From Sinohyriopsis cumingii (Eukaryota; Mollusca; Bivalvia; Unionida; Unionidae): 64,000 bases of DNA. Position 1 is the stretch's first letter. Every line of letters begins with the position of its first letter. Shown here in pieces: positions 1 through 10,133 of this stretch. The notes beneath the pieces are model-generated. The model was not told where the DNA came from, did no database searches, and saw nothing but the letters and a program-made list of their open reading frames with translations. The translations under genes were made by a program, and so were the position numbers. Where the stretch lies: NCBI GenBank assembly GCA_028554795.2, contig CM068825.1, positions 94,474,451 to 94,538,450 of the forward strand, given 5' to 3'.

Positions 1-172
1 TAGAATTTTTATTTTGTACATTGAAATGACTTTACATGCCAATTTAAAGGAATATAATCAAATTTGTTTCATGTGATACATTTTGTGGTTTTGTACATGA
101 ACATCTTTTCCAGCTTAGATGTTTTGGAGAGTCTTGAAAGATAACCATCTTTAGATTTAGAAAATGCATGTT
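1..172. other. Unassigned AT-rich flank
   Basis: No coding or repeat signal was recognised here. It lies beyond the apparent C-terminal end of the capsid-like relic that follows on the - strand. Confidence 0.3.
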
Positions 173-1559
173 TTATAATCTAAAATTTTCTTTAATTCCA
201 TTTAGTAATTTCATCCTGGAAAACCCCTGGAAATGACCTGGAAATTTATCTTTAGAAAAGCATGGGAAACATGCAAGTAACATTGTTTTATCACTGAGTA
301 TAACAGCGATTGCTCTGTACCCACCAGCGAGTAGTTGAGCTACACGAACTTGGAACTGTACATCAGCAACAGATTGCCTGAATAAATCTAAATGTTCCAA
401 CGAAAAGTAATAGATTGGATATAATATTGTGAAATCTTACTGAGATATCTGCAAACCAGAATAAACAATCTGAAGACAACCCATAAATATCATCAACCGA
501 TGATAAGCTCGTGTAACATGATTTTGATCAAAATTTAGCCAAACTTCTTCAGAAGGTTCTTGATGTCCATTTATCCTCAAAGCAACTTCACTAACCCCAA
601 GCATGTCAAACACCATTGGATTTCTTTCCTGCAAATCTACTGTGGCATTTTCCTGTAATGCGATGAATATATGTCATGTCGATGATACTACCTGCTGTGA
701 TACTATCTGCCATGTGAATAATGCAGCATTACTTTGAATGCTATCTGTATTCATTGTCAATCATGATTATGTTGATTTACAAGCTTGACCCATGAAAGAT
801 AACAATTGTTGTTCTTCGTCGATCGATGGAGTCATTACTGGCATCCACAGTGAGTTTTGTTAGTACTACTTTACCTGCATCAGCTGTGTTAGGTCGCCAG
901 ATTGCATCATTGTCAGTGGCTTTTCTGAGAAGTACCACATTGTGTTTATTACCAAATAGAACTTTTCTAACTTTTCTACAGAATCCAAATATATGTGATA
1001 GTGGAATCACACATGACAAATTTTCTTCATGATTTAACATTTGTCTGCATGCTGCAAATCATAAGCTGAAATCATCATTCATCGATGCAACTGTGTCCCC
1101 AGCTGCATTTAGTCTCATGTTGCTACTCTCAGGGTGATCGATGGTATCTTTCGCATACATCATTGACAGACCAGCAGACTTCGGGTAATCATTGGCATAT
1201 CTTACCAGATCCAGTACCATTGTGGCAACATCAACATTTTTGAGCCATGATTCAATATTTTTTTCATCAATCATGTATATGGCACTGTTAAATAATGCCA
1301 TAACACCATTGTTAACAAAACCAAATCGATCTAGAAGTCTGTATGCAGTATCATGTGCTTTCAAAAGTCTACCTTCTACTTCAATAAACACTTCAGCAGG
1401 TACAAAATATCTATTTGTATCTTGAACTTGTAATTCGATTTGTCCATGTGCATTAGGTACACATGTGTCATAAGAATAGTACTGGCAATCACGCACAGAT
1501 TCATCTTTGAGAACTGGCACACCCATGTCAAATGTGAGATCAGATACACAATTAAACAT
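173..1559 (-). pseudogene. Decayed virus-like capsid protein gene (double-jelly-roll-type family)
   Basis: Four open segments read on the - strand in order: 1559-1059, 1040-777, 634-437 and 400-173. The first carries a jelly-roll-like N-terminus (YYSYDT, then RYFVPAEVFIEVEG, then NNGVMALFNSAIY). The second carries CVIPLSHIFGF followed by a K-H-LLR pattern. The last carries SVADVQFQVRVAQ and AVILSDKTM near the C-terminus. This order resembles uncharacterised capsid-like proteins found in invertebrate genomes and in Polinton/adintovirus-like elements; the match is from memory. The gene is broken: an in-frame stop lies at 1059-1061, the third and fourth segments are in a different frame from the first two, and there are no splice signals that would explain the breaks. 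It is an old insertion, not an active virus gene. Confidence 0.55.
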
Positions 1560-1619
1560 TTTATTATAATTGCTGATGTCTAACAGGAAGACAACTAACT
1601 GTTATTAAACTTGCCATTA

Positions 1620-2060
1620 TATTTTTTTTCTTTTCGTCACATGGATACACCAGCCAAATCTGCTAATTTTTTTATTTGCAGCTTGATTTATTTTGTTACT
1701 AACATTTGCAGGCATAACAATGTTAGTAGCTGTCATTGATAATTATTTTGCATCGGTATTGCTTTTGGGGCTATCCTTCTAAATAGACCCATAACAACAT
1801 CACCGAGTCCATCTCCATAGGTAACTTTATATATTGGTAATTGCGAATTTATCATCCTGACCATTACAGGTCCACGTTGAGCATTATATATAATCATCTT
1901 ATTTTCTTGTCACTGATTTAATTATATACCCTTAATCACTTTGATAATCATCAACGATTTCATCGATGAGAGACCAATAAACATTAATGTCTATGATACC
2001 GCCTGTAAATAATCGTTGACAAATATCAGCTGCTTCATTAAAAATTTATGGAAAATTATT
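1620..2060 (-). pseudogene. Probable decayed small virion-associated gene of the same element
   Basis: The - strand carries a short open stretch around 1900-1740 with the motif YGDGLGDVVMGLFRRIAP, followed by stops. A glycine-rich G-(D/E)-G-(L/I)-GD start followed by a basic or hydrophobic helix is typical of small minor-capsid (pVI/pX-like) proteins of Polinton-type elements, and it lies just upstream of the capsid-like relic on the same strand. The assignment rests on a short motif and on position; it could be a chance open stretch. Confidence 0.3.
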
Positions 2061-2069
2061 ACCAGCTTG

Positions 2070-2665
2070 TTTTCCGCCAATCAGAATGTCTAATCGTTCA
2101 ATATCTGCAAGAACATTATTTCGGAATGAGGTAACAATACCACTTCATAGAGTAACAAGACCACTTCCGGTTGTTTCTTCTGCTTCTTTTGTGCTTGGTG
2201 AAGAGTATAATTTCCTCCATCGTTTAATTTCTTCAAGTCCCAAATTTTCTTCTTTTTGTTTCCTTTCTCATTCAACATCCTTAAGTTTCGACTTCATTTC
2301 TTTTTCTTTTTGTTTCCTTTCTGCTTTTGCTTTTTTCAAGTTGCAACTTCATTTCTTCTTCTTTTTGTCTCCTTTCTAGAATTGATCATCTAATATGCTC
2401 ATCTACTGTCTGGTTAAAAATGTTAAAATTATTAACACCTTCCTCTTATCTGATTTGTTGATTATAAGTAGCGATGCAATATACATCCCTAATCCAATCA
2501 GAATTCTGTGAAGTTTTAACATATTCGGGTTTTACATACTCATCTCTATCATGATATCCAAATGCAGTATTTTGTTTGGGTCTTTGATAGCAGCAATACC
2601 TTCAGGTGTAAATTTATCTGTAATGTTAGTTCTTACTCTTGGCAGAGGTTGTGGTTTAACTTTAA
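2070..2665 (-). pseudogene. Decayed lysine/glutamate-rich coiled-coil gene remnant
   Basis: Read on the - strand, 2665-2480 gives a coding-like stretch with ITDKFTPEGIAAIKDP and, after a one-base frame change, GYHDRDEYVKPEYVKT and DWIRDVYCIATYN. Between about 2400 and 2200 the reading is dominated by E, K, R and Q (repeated ETKRKR-like runs), as in a charged coiled coil. Stops and frame changes interrupt it. It is upstream of, and co-oriented with, the capsid-like relic and probably belongs to the same integrated element. I do not recognise the family. Confidence 0.3.
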
Positions 2666-2842
2666 GAATACATTAAGTATAGCCACTATAAGAAAGACTT
2701 ACGACAGCACATAAAGAGGTTTAAAGCATGGCATTATTACAAAGACAATTACGATAGAAAATGTTCAGTTTGTCTAAAATTTATGTTGGTGGATGACGAT
2801 ATCCAAAGGTTGCAGTATGATGCTGTATATTTATACATGTAA
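2666..2842 (+). pseudogene. Short coding-like fragment, unrecognised
   Basis: An open stretch without a start codon on the + strand contains KKDLRQHIKRFKAWHYYKD and a C-S-V-C pair, followed by an acidic LVDDDIQRL segment and a stop. The residue mix looks protein-like rather than random AT-rich translation. It abuts the divergently oriented virus-like remnants and may be another gene of that element, but no family can be named. Confidence 0.2.
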
Positions 2843-2849
2843 TTGGGAA

Positions 2850-4625
2850 ATCCATTCTGGAGTATTTCTTGACAATAAGCAAGTGTGGTGGTATAATGCA
2901 TGGGATTTTAGCAAGTTCTACTGTATGAACAATTCATTACACAGGTTGATATATGAGTAATACAAGTGCCAGGATTGATATGTGAGAGATATAGGTGCAG
3001 TGATTGATAAAAGAGTGATTCTGGTGCCGATGATTTGAGATATGTGAAAACCTAAGCATGTGATATGTACCAGTATCACCTGTCAACCATTGTAATAATA
3101 TCCTTTTGTATCCTGCAGTATTATATATTCAAAGATCATAATTGGTCAAAGATTAAAGTCACATGGGGCCAACACTATTCACACAAGATTTTTGTATCAA
3201 TGAGAAAAGTTTGCACACTTTTGAACTACAGCAGTTGTGCAAATTGGGCGAATTGAGTCACCAACAGTTATTAGCTTCAATATTTTGTAAATTTAGTTGC
3301 AGTGCAAGGCCAAATTTTCAGCCTTGTCAGCTGATGTATTAAAGTTTCTCCTGAAAGTCGGTTTTATGAACCATAAATATGATCTGTTTTGATTCGAAAA
3401 TTATTTCCTATTCCAGATGAATGGACAATCTAGAAAATTGATAATAATTAAGATACTATACTCTATTGCACCCAGTCCATCATTTGCTACTGTTGTACAG
3501 GTATTGAATTTTGCTGAGGTGAATATAAAAATATATGAACCAATAAACCCTGCATTGATCAATATTAAGTGGAGGTCAATACTAAATCATATATTAGTGG
3601 TCAATATCTCAACAGATGCAAATAGCAGACATCAAATAAATTCCTCCATGACTTTAATATATCTACCAAAAGGTGTTTTTAACTGTTATAATTAGGCTTT
3701 GCCTAACTCTCTCCAACAAACCCTAATTGATATGCTGCTTTGAAATAATCTCACAAATTTTACATCTAGTGTGAATAACCAGCAAATCCATCTGAATTTT
3801 TAAAAGCTACGATAAACTGATGTACATCAATCATATTTAGTCCACCCATTGAAATATCTTGGACAAAGGTGTCCTTTATAACTTAATCTTATAATACCAA
3901 TGAAGTTCAAAAGACAACTGAGCCAGTTGTTGTAATATGTAGTCTTGTGGATTTCAGAGTCATGATTGGTATCACCAACATTTTCAGAACTTAATTTTCC
4001 AGTGGTTGTAAGGCTTCTGGACTTATAATCCACTTACAAGATTTGTATTTGTTGCAATTTACTTTCATAGTTAAGCCTAACTATATCCTCTGAGTCAACA
4101 GGCTATATATAATTTCCAGTAATGTAACTATGGTTACCGAATTTCTTACAGCCTATCTATGCAGCTCTGGTTCTGATTATGTTAATTTGAAGTCATAAAG
4201 TGTAACAAATTATTCAAAAACTTACAATGCTGCTCCATTAAGAGAGCAGCTCAGCCATGTAGGATTAATCTTGTATTATCCACAAATTGTGATATTTGAT
4301 GCTTTATATTTTCAGTATTTATACCCTTTGCTTCCTTCTGATATTTCAATAAAACTAAGATTTCAGCATGTAATAGAAATAAATGATGAAAGATTGGGTC
4401 ACCTTACATACAACTTATTGTTATTTTGAAAAATTCCCAAACAAATACATTTTGTATCACTGCTCATCAAATATTATTGTTAGATATTTTAATCCAATTT
4501 TGCATCAAGGGACCAAAGTTGTAAACAAAAATCACTTTGTGTAAAAAAAAAACCATTCTAAGAAATAAAATCAGATGCCTTTTCAAAGTCAATGAGAAGT
4601 AAAAGTACTGAAGGAAGTAATATGT
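2850..4625. other. Intronic or intergenic DNA, nothing recognised
   Basis: AT-rich sequence with only short random open frames. No kinase-like exon of the upstream MOK gene was found by eye. Confidence 0.3.
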
Positions 4626-4628
4626 GCT

Positions 4629-5002
4629 TCACGATATTGCATTATATTATACATTAACCTTGCAATATTGCATTATATTATACATTAACCATGCGATATT
4701 GCATTATATTATACATTAACCATGCGATATTGCATTATATTATACATTAACCATGCGATATTGCATTATATTATACATTAACCATGCGATATTGCATTAT
4801 ATTATACATTAACCATGCGATATTGCATTATATTATACATTAACCATGCGATATTGCATTATATTATACATTAACCATGCGATATTGCATTATATTATAC
4901 ATTAACCATGCAATATTGCATTATATTATACATTAACCATGCGATATTGCATTATATTATACATTAACCTTGCGATATTGCATTATATTATACATTAACC
5001 AT
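4629..5002. repeat. 31-bp satellite, about 12 copies
   Basis: Near-identical 31-bp units containing gatattgcattatattata run head to tail, with only c/t changes at two or three positions, mainly in the terminal units. This homogeneity implies recent expansion or gene conversion. There is no variable spacer, so it is not CRISPR-like. Confidence 0.9.
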
Positions 5003-5004
5003 GT

Positions 5005-7060
5005 GATTTCTCAAGTACATCTTCTCTTCAAAAACCCATTTTGATCTGATCTGAATAGATTTAGTATATTTTCAATCCTCTTCGCAATACATCAGAAGCA
5101 AATCAGTATATGTACACTATGTTTAATTAAATGTGAGAAAGGACAGCCATTTTTATATATACTGATACTGCTTAGACTTATCATCTTTAAGTATATAAGT
5201 AATAATACCCAGTCTCGGTATTAGAAATCTAGCTATTGCCTGTACTAGAACAGGGGTGATAAAAGAAAGTTTCAAGGTAGAATTTTTTTTTAAAAAGTAA
5301 AAAACAGAAAAAAATAAAAAAATTGGAATAAGCAAGTTAAAAGAAAGATTAAAGATGAAAATACCCCCAAAACTTAAAATTGGGGATGCTGCCACAAATT
5401 TCGAACCCTCGAATGCTTATTTGGCAGCCATGACACACAGAAAGACAAATATGGGTGTTAATACATAAGATTATCCATTATCATAAGCATCATTTATTTC
5501 TCAAACTAAAATATCACAGAGATCAATTGAGAAACATTGAAATAATCACTTGTAAATCCATCTTAGCCAGAACTCTTATTGTTCTTCGTTTGTTTCAGAT
5601 ATGCTTAATACTTCTTCATTTGTAATTTTTTTCAAGAATTAATTTGAGTAAATATCATCAAATTTGTTGCCTACAGATTGTTCAGAATTTCAGCTAAATG
5701 AAAGTCGAGCATATTTCATGTTAAGGCTGTTTCTGTAAAACCTACTTTGGACTCAAAAAAGGCACTCTCAGTGTGATGTATAGATGTAGTTGAAAATTTA
5801 ATGTCGGATTTCATGTAAACTCTTTGCATAATCAAAGTACCCTGGCATATGGTTTTTATTTTTTTTAGAAAATGTCTTCCCAAACCACTATGCAGGTTTT
5901 ATTGGAACGGCCTAATAACATATGACCTCTGTAGGAATATCCATTGAGCATTTAGCATGGTATCTCCTCCTTTCCTTAAATTTTGTATAGTTTTACTTAC
6001 AAAATTACTCAGTTCTGAGAAACAAAAATACCCTTCTTCTACACAGTTTGCTTTTGACGTCACAATATTTCTCCAAAATATTTCTTTTTTGATAATTTCC
6101 AACTGCAGCTTTTCCTTGATTAGACTAGAGTTACTTGAATAGCCACTTTGTAAATTAGAAATTTCTTGAGTTAAGAGAATATTTTCCTGGTTTATTTTTT
6201 TAAAGTAGTATATGATACATTTCTGTCCCATATTTCCATTAACAGTGTGTAAAAAAATAAGGAATTGTTAATAATAAGATACAAGTCTGCATTAGATATA
6301 GCATTTAAGGTCCTTGTCCCATTTATAGTAATGAATTTTTACTCAGTTAATTTTATCCTTTACTTCATGTACATAGCTAAATGACTCAATAAATTTTCTG
6401 GTACAGATATTTGAAAAATTATTATCTTGTAGACAATAAATGCCATATAGTTTTCTTATTCAAGAAATCAAATAGATCTGTGCATTTAATATCATCTTCT
6501 TGTCGCCATCAATTAAATGATAATACATGTATTTTTGAGCTTTTACTATTCATTTTATAAAATCTAGAAATAAATTACTTCAGGTAAGTATTCTAAACAT
6601 GCCCAGCTGTACCTATACAAGTCACATGAACTTGAAAAATATCCCTCTGTCTATGAAAGTTGAAGCTTAAAGAAATACAAATTATAATGCAAATAGTGAA
6701 ATGATACATACGTGCTTGTAAGGGCAGATGTTGCCCAGTAAATATTCATGACTGTTTTGACAAGTTGTTTCATCGTTTTATAAGTAATCAGTTTGAAGTC
6801 ATCAGTACCTTCAATTAATCAATGTGGCTTATAAGTTTACATTGTATTTTGATAGAAGAAATTTTACAGTTAGTTTTGTAGATGACATAGCCAGAGCTTA
6901 ATGAAATGCCATTTATTAAACAAGCCCTGTCAAAGGGAGATTACTACTCTTAGCCCTTGTTAAATAATGGAAAGAAATGAGCAGTTATACAAACTTGACA
7001 ACTCTGTTAAGACCTTGACAGCAACAACTACTTGTACTACCACACAATTAAATAAAGCAA
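5005..7060. other. Probable MOK intron, nothing recognised
   Basis: AT-rich sequence with poly-A and poly-T runs. The open frames are short and of low complexity. No exon with kinase motifs and no repeat family was recognised. Confidence 0.3.
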
Positions 7061-7088
7061 TATTATTAATAATAATAATAATAATAAC
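7061..7088. repeat. (AAT)n microsatellite
   Basis: Short run of aat/taa trinucleotides, followed by further AT-rich low-complexity sequence. Confidence 0.8.
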
Positions 7089-7594
7089 AACTACCAAATA
7101 AAACAATAATCATGATTATCTTAATGATAATGATCAGCAGCAGCTCAGAATCTTTATTTTATTTTCAGTGGTCGGTCATATTTTAAATCTACTTAGTATT
7201 TTGATATACCTTTGAGAAATTACTGTTTTAAAGCTATATTACTAGGTTTTAAACAGCTATGACAAATTAAATAAGTCTACATTGACAGATTATAGAAGAA
7301 GAAAAAATGTTTTGAAACAAAAAAGCAGTATTAGATTTAGAATTAGGTGTATAATAATCGGGTCATTATACAGTGATCTATACAATATGGTATTTTATTT
7401 AACTCATCCATATTGTGTTTTAAAATCTGTATTAGACTAGACACATTCAGCATCTTCTGGTTTTTCAGCACAACATAGAATCATACAATAAAAATCCATT
7501 ATGTACAGATCACTGTATAATAACCTCATAATATTTAACTAATGTAACAAACATAATTTTTGTATTTGTATATAGCATGTACTCAACTACAAAC

Positions 7595-7740
7595 AGTGTA
7601 GACCTGGATTTGCTGTCACAATATGCCAGCATACTGGATTCTGTCCTGTTAATTTTATTGCAGATATCACTAGAACAGTGAAGACTTAGATCTCTTGGCA
7701 CATTACATGACAGCAGATATGGGTTTATGCTGTGCATAGT
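7595..7740. mobile_element. Fragment of the palindromic MITE family
   Basis: Contains degraded 'gtagacctggatttgc' and 'gcacattacatgacagcag...gggtttatgctgt' motifs, matching the two arms of the better preserved copies at 32222-32396 and 51264-51456. Confidence 0.4.
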
Positions 7741-8001
7741 TTGATATGGATTATATTAATTGTATTTTGATATAGGACTTGATCAAGTTATTTCACATCC
7801 TCACTACTTAATATCCATGTAGTAAAATAAGATTATCATGTAATAAATTGACTCTGATTTGAGCTTCTGATAGATAAAATTGAGTCACTCTCTATGTAAA
7901 ATATTTAACAAAGCTCATAGGAGATAGAAATTATTCTGCTTGTGTAATAAATTCCATAAGACATAGGCACTCATGCAAGATCCTTCATATTTTTGCCCTA
8001 G

Positions 8002-8094
8002 GTATCGAGCTCCAGAGTGTTTGCTGACAGATGGCTTCTACACCTACAAAATGGACATGTGGAGTGTGGGATGCGTCTTCTTTGAGATTCTTAG
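8002..8094 (+). CDS. MOK: MOK/RAGE-type kinase, exon a (subdomains VIII-IX)
   Basis: Acceptor ...tttgccctag precedes G-TAT-CGA; the donor is AG|gtaact. The exon is 93 nt, entering in phase 2 and leaving in phase 2. It encodes YRAPECLLTDGFYTYKM then DMWSVGCVFFEIL. This covers the substrate-binding P+1 loop with the conserved APE glutamate, and the subdomain IX aspartate of the D-x-W-S-x-G-C motif. The reading follows vertebrate MOK (MAPK/MAK/MRK-overlapping kinase) closely, including the unusual LLTDGFYTYKMD stretch. MOK is a CMGC Ser/Thr kinase linked to cilia. The preceding exon should end with TG of the tryptophan codon; it was not found in the window and presumably lies upstream of position 1. 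Confidence 0.93.
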
Positions 8095-8251
8095 GTAACT
8101 ATATGTCACTTAATGTGTCTGACACTGTATACCAGTTCAGTCTTACAACCGTCTTAAAGCAGTTATGTTCTGAATATATATAAGTGTTTCAGAGTCATTT
8201 TTAGCACATGACTTTTGTGTTATTTAGGTCGTTAATATACACATTTTATGT

Positions 8252-8685
8252 GTTAGGTCCAGCTGCAAACAACGTGATCTACCATTGTTGTTGTTGTAGG
8301 GTTTAAAGCCAGTTTTCAGCACAAGATAGGCTATGCATGGCTGCCAGTATAACTGGTGGAGGTACAATCCTGGAATAACCCAGAATTAATCACTTACCCA
8401 CAAGAAGCTACTGGCAAGCTTTCTCACATACCCACATTAGCTGAGCCTGAGACTCGAACCCACACAGACAGAGGTGAGATGGCAATGATCCAGAATGGTG
8501 AGTGCTTTTGACCACTCGGCCACTTGGGGACCCGATCTACTATCGCATAATGCACTTAAATCACAGTCTTTATTGTTTGTTCTAATGATTACTTCTAACA
8601 AACTGCATAGACCCAGATCTGCCAGCACATTTTGCAAAAGAAAATCTCTGTTTGTGCAGTTTTCAGTTGAACTAGACTTAAAGTG
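8252..8685. mobile_element. Palindromic MITE copy split by a SINE
   Basis: The left arm (aggtccagctgcaaac) ends at 8282 and the right arm resumes at 8534, with 'gacccagatctgccagcacat' and 'cagttgaactagactta'. The interruption is the minus-strand SINE at 8283-8533, flanked by a 7-bp duplication 'gatctac'. The MITE was therefore here before the SINE inserted. Confidence 0.65.
8283..8533 (-). mobile_element. tRNA-derived SINE, family 1 (older copy)
   Basis: Reading the - strand: a tRNA-like head with an A box (cgagtggtc region), then 'gggttcgagtctcaggctca' with the B box, the conserved 'gtgagaaagcttgccagtagc' body, 'ccaccagttatactggcagcc', and a tail ending in (caa)n. Flanked by the direct repeat 'gatctac' (8276-8282 and 8534-8540). 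It is more diverged than the copies at 14311 and 27756. Confidence 0.85.
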
Positions 8686-8789
8686 AGTCTGTATATTCTA
8701 CCAGTGAAAGTCAAGCACAAAAATGAGAATAAATCTGCATTGTAGCACAGTGTGTATAGCCAAAATAAATGTTCTGTTCTTTGTTACAG

Positions 8790-8891
8790 CCTTCACCCTT
8801 TGTTTCCTGGCTCAAATGAGGTAGACCAGATTAACAAGATACATGATGTTATGGGCACTCCTGATCCTGCAGTCCTCAATAAATTTAAAAA
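8790..8891 (+). CDS. MOK: MOK/RAGE-type kinase, exon b (subdomain X)
   Basis: Acceptor ttgttacag|C; donor AA|gtaagt. The exon is 102 nt, phase 2 in and phase 2 out. With the preceding AG it forms AGC and then LHPLFPGSNEVDQINKIHDV and MGTPDPAVLNKFK. The L-F-P-G-x-N-E-x-D-Q-I-x-K-I-H-D-V-x-G-T-P string is the kinase subdomain X region of MOK and other CMGC kinases. The next constitutive exon is at 15058; joining there gives KSRGMNF, as in the known family (K-x-S-R-x-M-N-F). The intron between contains a further candidate exon at 9945. Confidence 0.93.
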
Positions 8892-8979
8892 GTAAGTCAC
8901 TGCACACAAGGTCTTTATGAATAAAATGTCAATTGGTAAGGTTATTCTGGTTAATCTTTACTTTATATATGTTGTAATA

Positions 8980-9426
8980 CAGTAAAAACTGTTATGAGCG
9001 ACCTCTGCTATGAGCGACCACCTGTTATTTCTGACCACAATCATAAAACATGGATCAATTTTATTATATAAATGCTCACTCATGACCAACCACCTGCTGA
9101 ATGTGACCAGCGACCACTATATCTTGGCAAAATATGCATTTCGACACTGCTATGAATGACCACATTGCCAAAACAAGGATAAACTCCACTGACCTTTATT
9201 TAATCGAATGACCGTTTATACGTTTGTTTTGGTTTTTTTTTATATATAAAAAAAAAGAAGAGGCTGGCTACCGGTATTTTTTAAAAATAACCTCCACTGA
9301 CCTTTATTTAGTCGAATGACAGTTTATACATTTGTTTTGGGGGGTTTTTTTATATAAAAAAAAGAGGCTGGTTACTGGTATTTTTTTATATAAAAAAAAA
9401 AAAGAAGAGGCTGGCTACCGGTATCT
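8980..9426. repeat. 'gagcgaccac' repeat and about 100-bp tandem duplication
   Basis: From 8980 the sequence cagtaaaaactgttatgagc opens a run of degenerate 'tatgagcgaccac' motifs. From about 9187 a unit beginning 'ccactgacctttattta' and ending 'gaggctggctaccggtat' occurs twice, followed by a third partial copy. The motif set resembles ends of TA-inserting DNA transposons and recurs at 12587-12678. Confidence 0.55.
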
Positions 9427-9944
9427 TAAACTTTGTAGGTATGCTTATATTGTTTATATTTGCTTGTAAACCAGACTAAAGTACCTGTAGATTACACATA
9501 AGCTGGTTCCTGGCCTTATCATAGCTACAAGTATTTACCAGTTTCCAGCTCTATGAATGACCATTTTGCAAGAACAGAGTCAGACACCAATGACTTTTAT
9601 GTAATCTTTTGTAACAACGATCACTTAAATAGTTAACATTGTTTTCATCAAAAACACACATCAAAAGAAAAAGAATAAAACAGGATTCAGGCTACTGGTT
9701 TATATATAGTGACAGATGGTACAGTCCGTAAACCAGACTTATGTACATGTCACGAATTGCCTTTTTAGCACCAAAATTAAGGTAGTGGTCGCGTATATTG
9801 TTTGTCTTTAGAGTTAATCTGTATTGCCTGGAGGTGAATAAGGTCTTTGTTTATTAAACCAGCCAGTGAGAATCGTTTGTGGGATTCGATTGATAGTGTT
9901 AAAAGCTTGTGATTTGTTTTTCTCGCCCCCCCCCCATGTTACAG

Positions 9945-9995
9945 GGATTACTTCCCAGCCATCAGGCCATCATCTATTCCAGTTGGTGCGACCAG
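9945..9995 (+). CDS. MOK: Candidate 51-nt in-frame cassette exon of MOK
   Basis: A pyrimidine tract containing a C run and ending ccatgttacag precedes the segment; the donor is AG|gttaca. Its length is 51 nt, and it enters and leaves in phase 2, exactly matching the exons on either side (8891 and 15058). It would add DYFPAIRPSSIPVGAT plus a junction residue between KFKK and RSRGMNF, within the kinase C-lobe after subdomain X. I do not recall an equivalent insert in vertebrate MOK. The phase match and the acceptor tract are direct observations; its use as an exon is inference. It could be a chance open stretch. Confidence 0.4.
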
Positions 9996-10133
9996 GTTAC
10001 ACCCTTTGTTTATAGAGTTAATTTCTGTTTCTTTGAATTAAGCCATTGACCTTTGTCTCTAAGTAAATGATTCTGTTTCTGGATGAGATAACTGTTATTT
10101 ATTTCATTAATTGTTAGATATGCAATGCAGATA

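Noticed and set aside
4629-5002. CRISPR-like regular repeat
   Set aside because: Units are directly adjacent with no variable spacers, and the context is eukaryotic.
2850-7990. Upstream MOK exons (catalytic loop HRD, DFG, activation loop)
   Set aside because: No stretch with these motifs or with the required exon end TG|gt after a Thr-Arg-like context was found; they are presumably left of the window.
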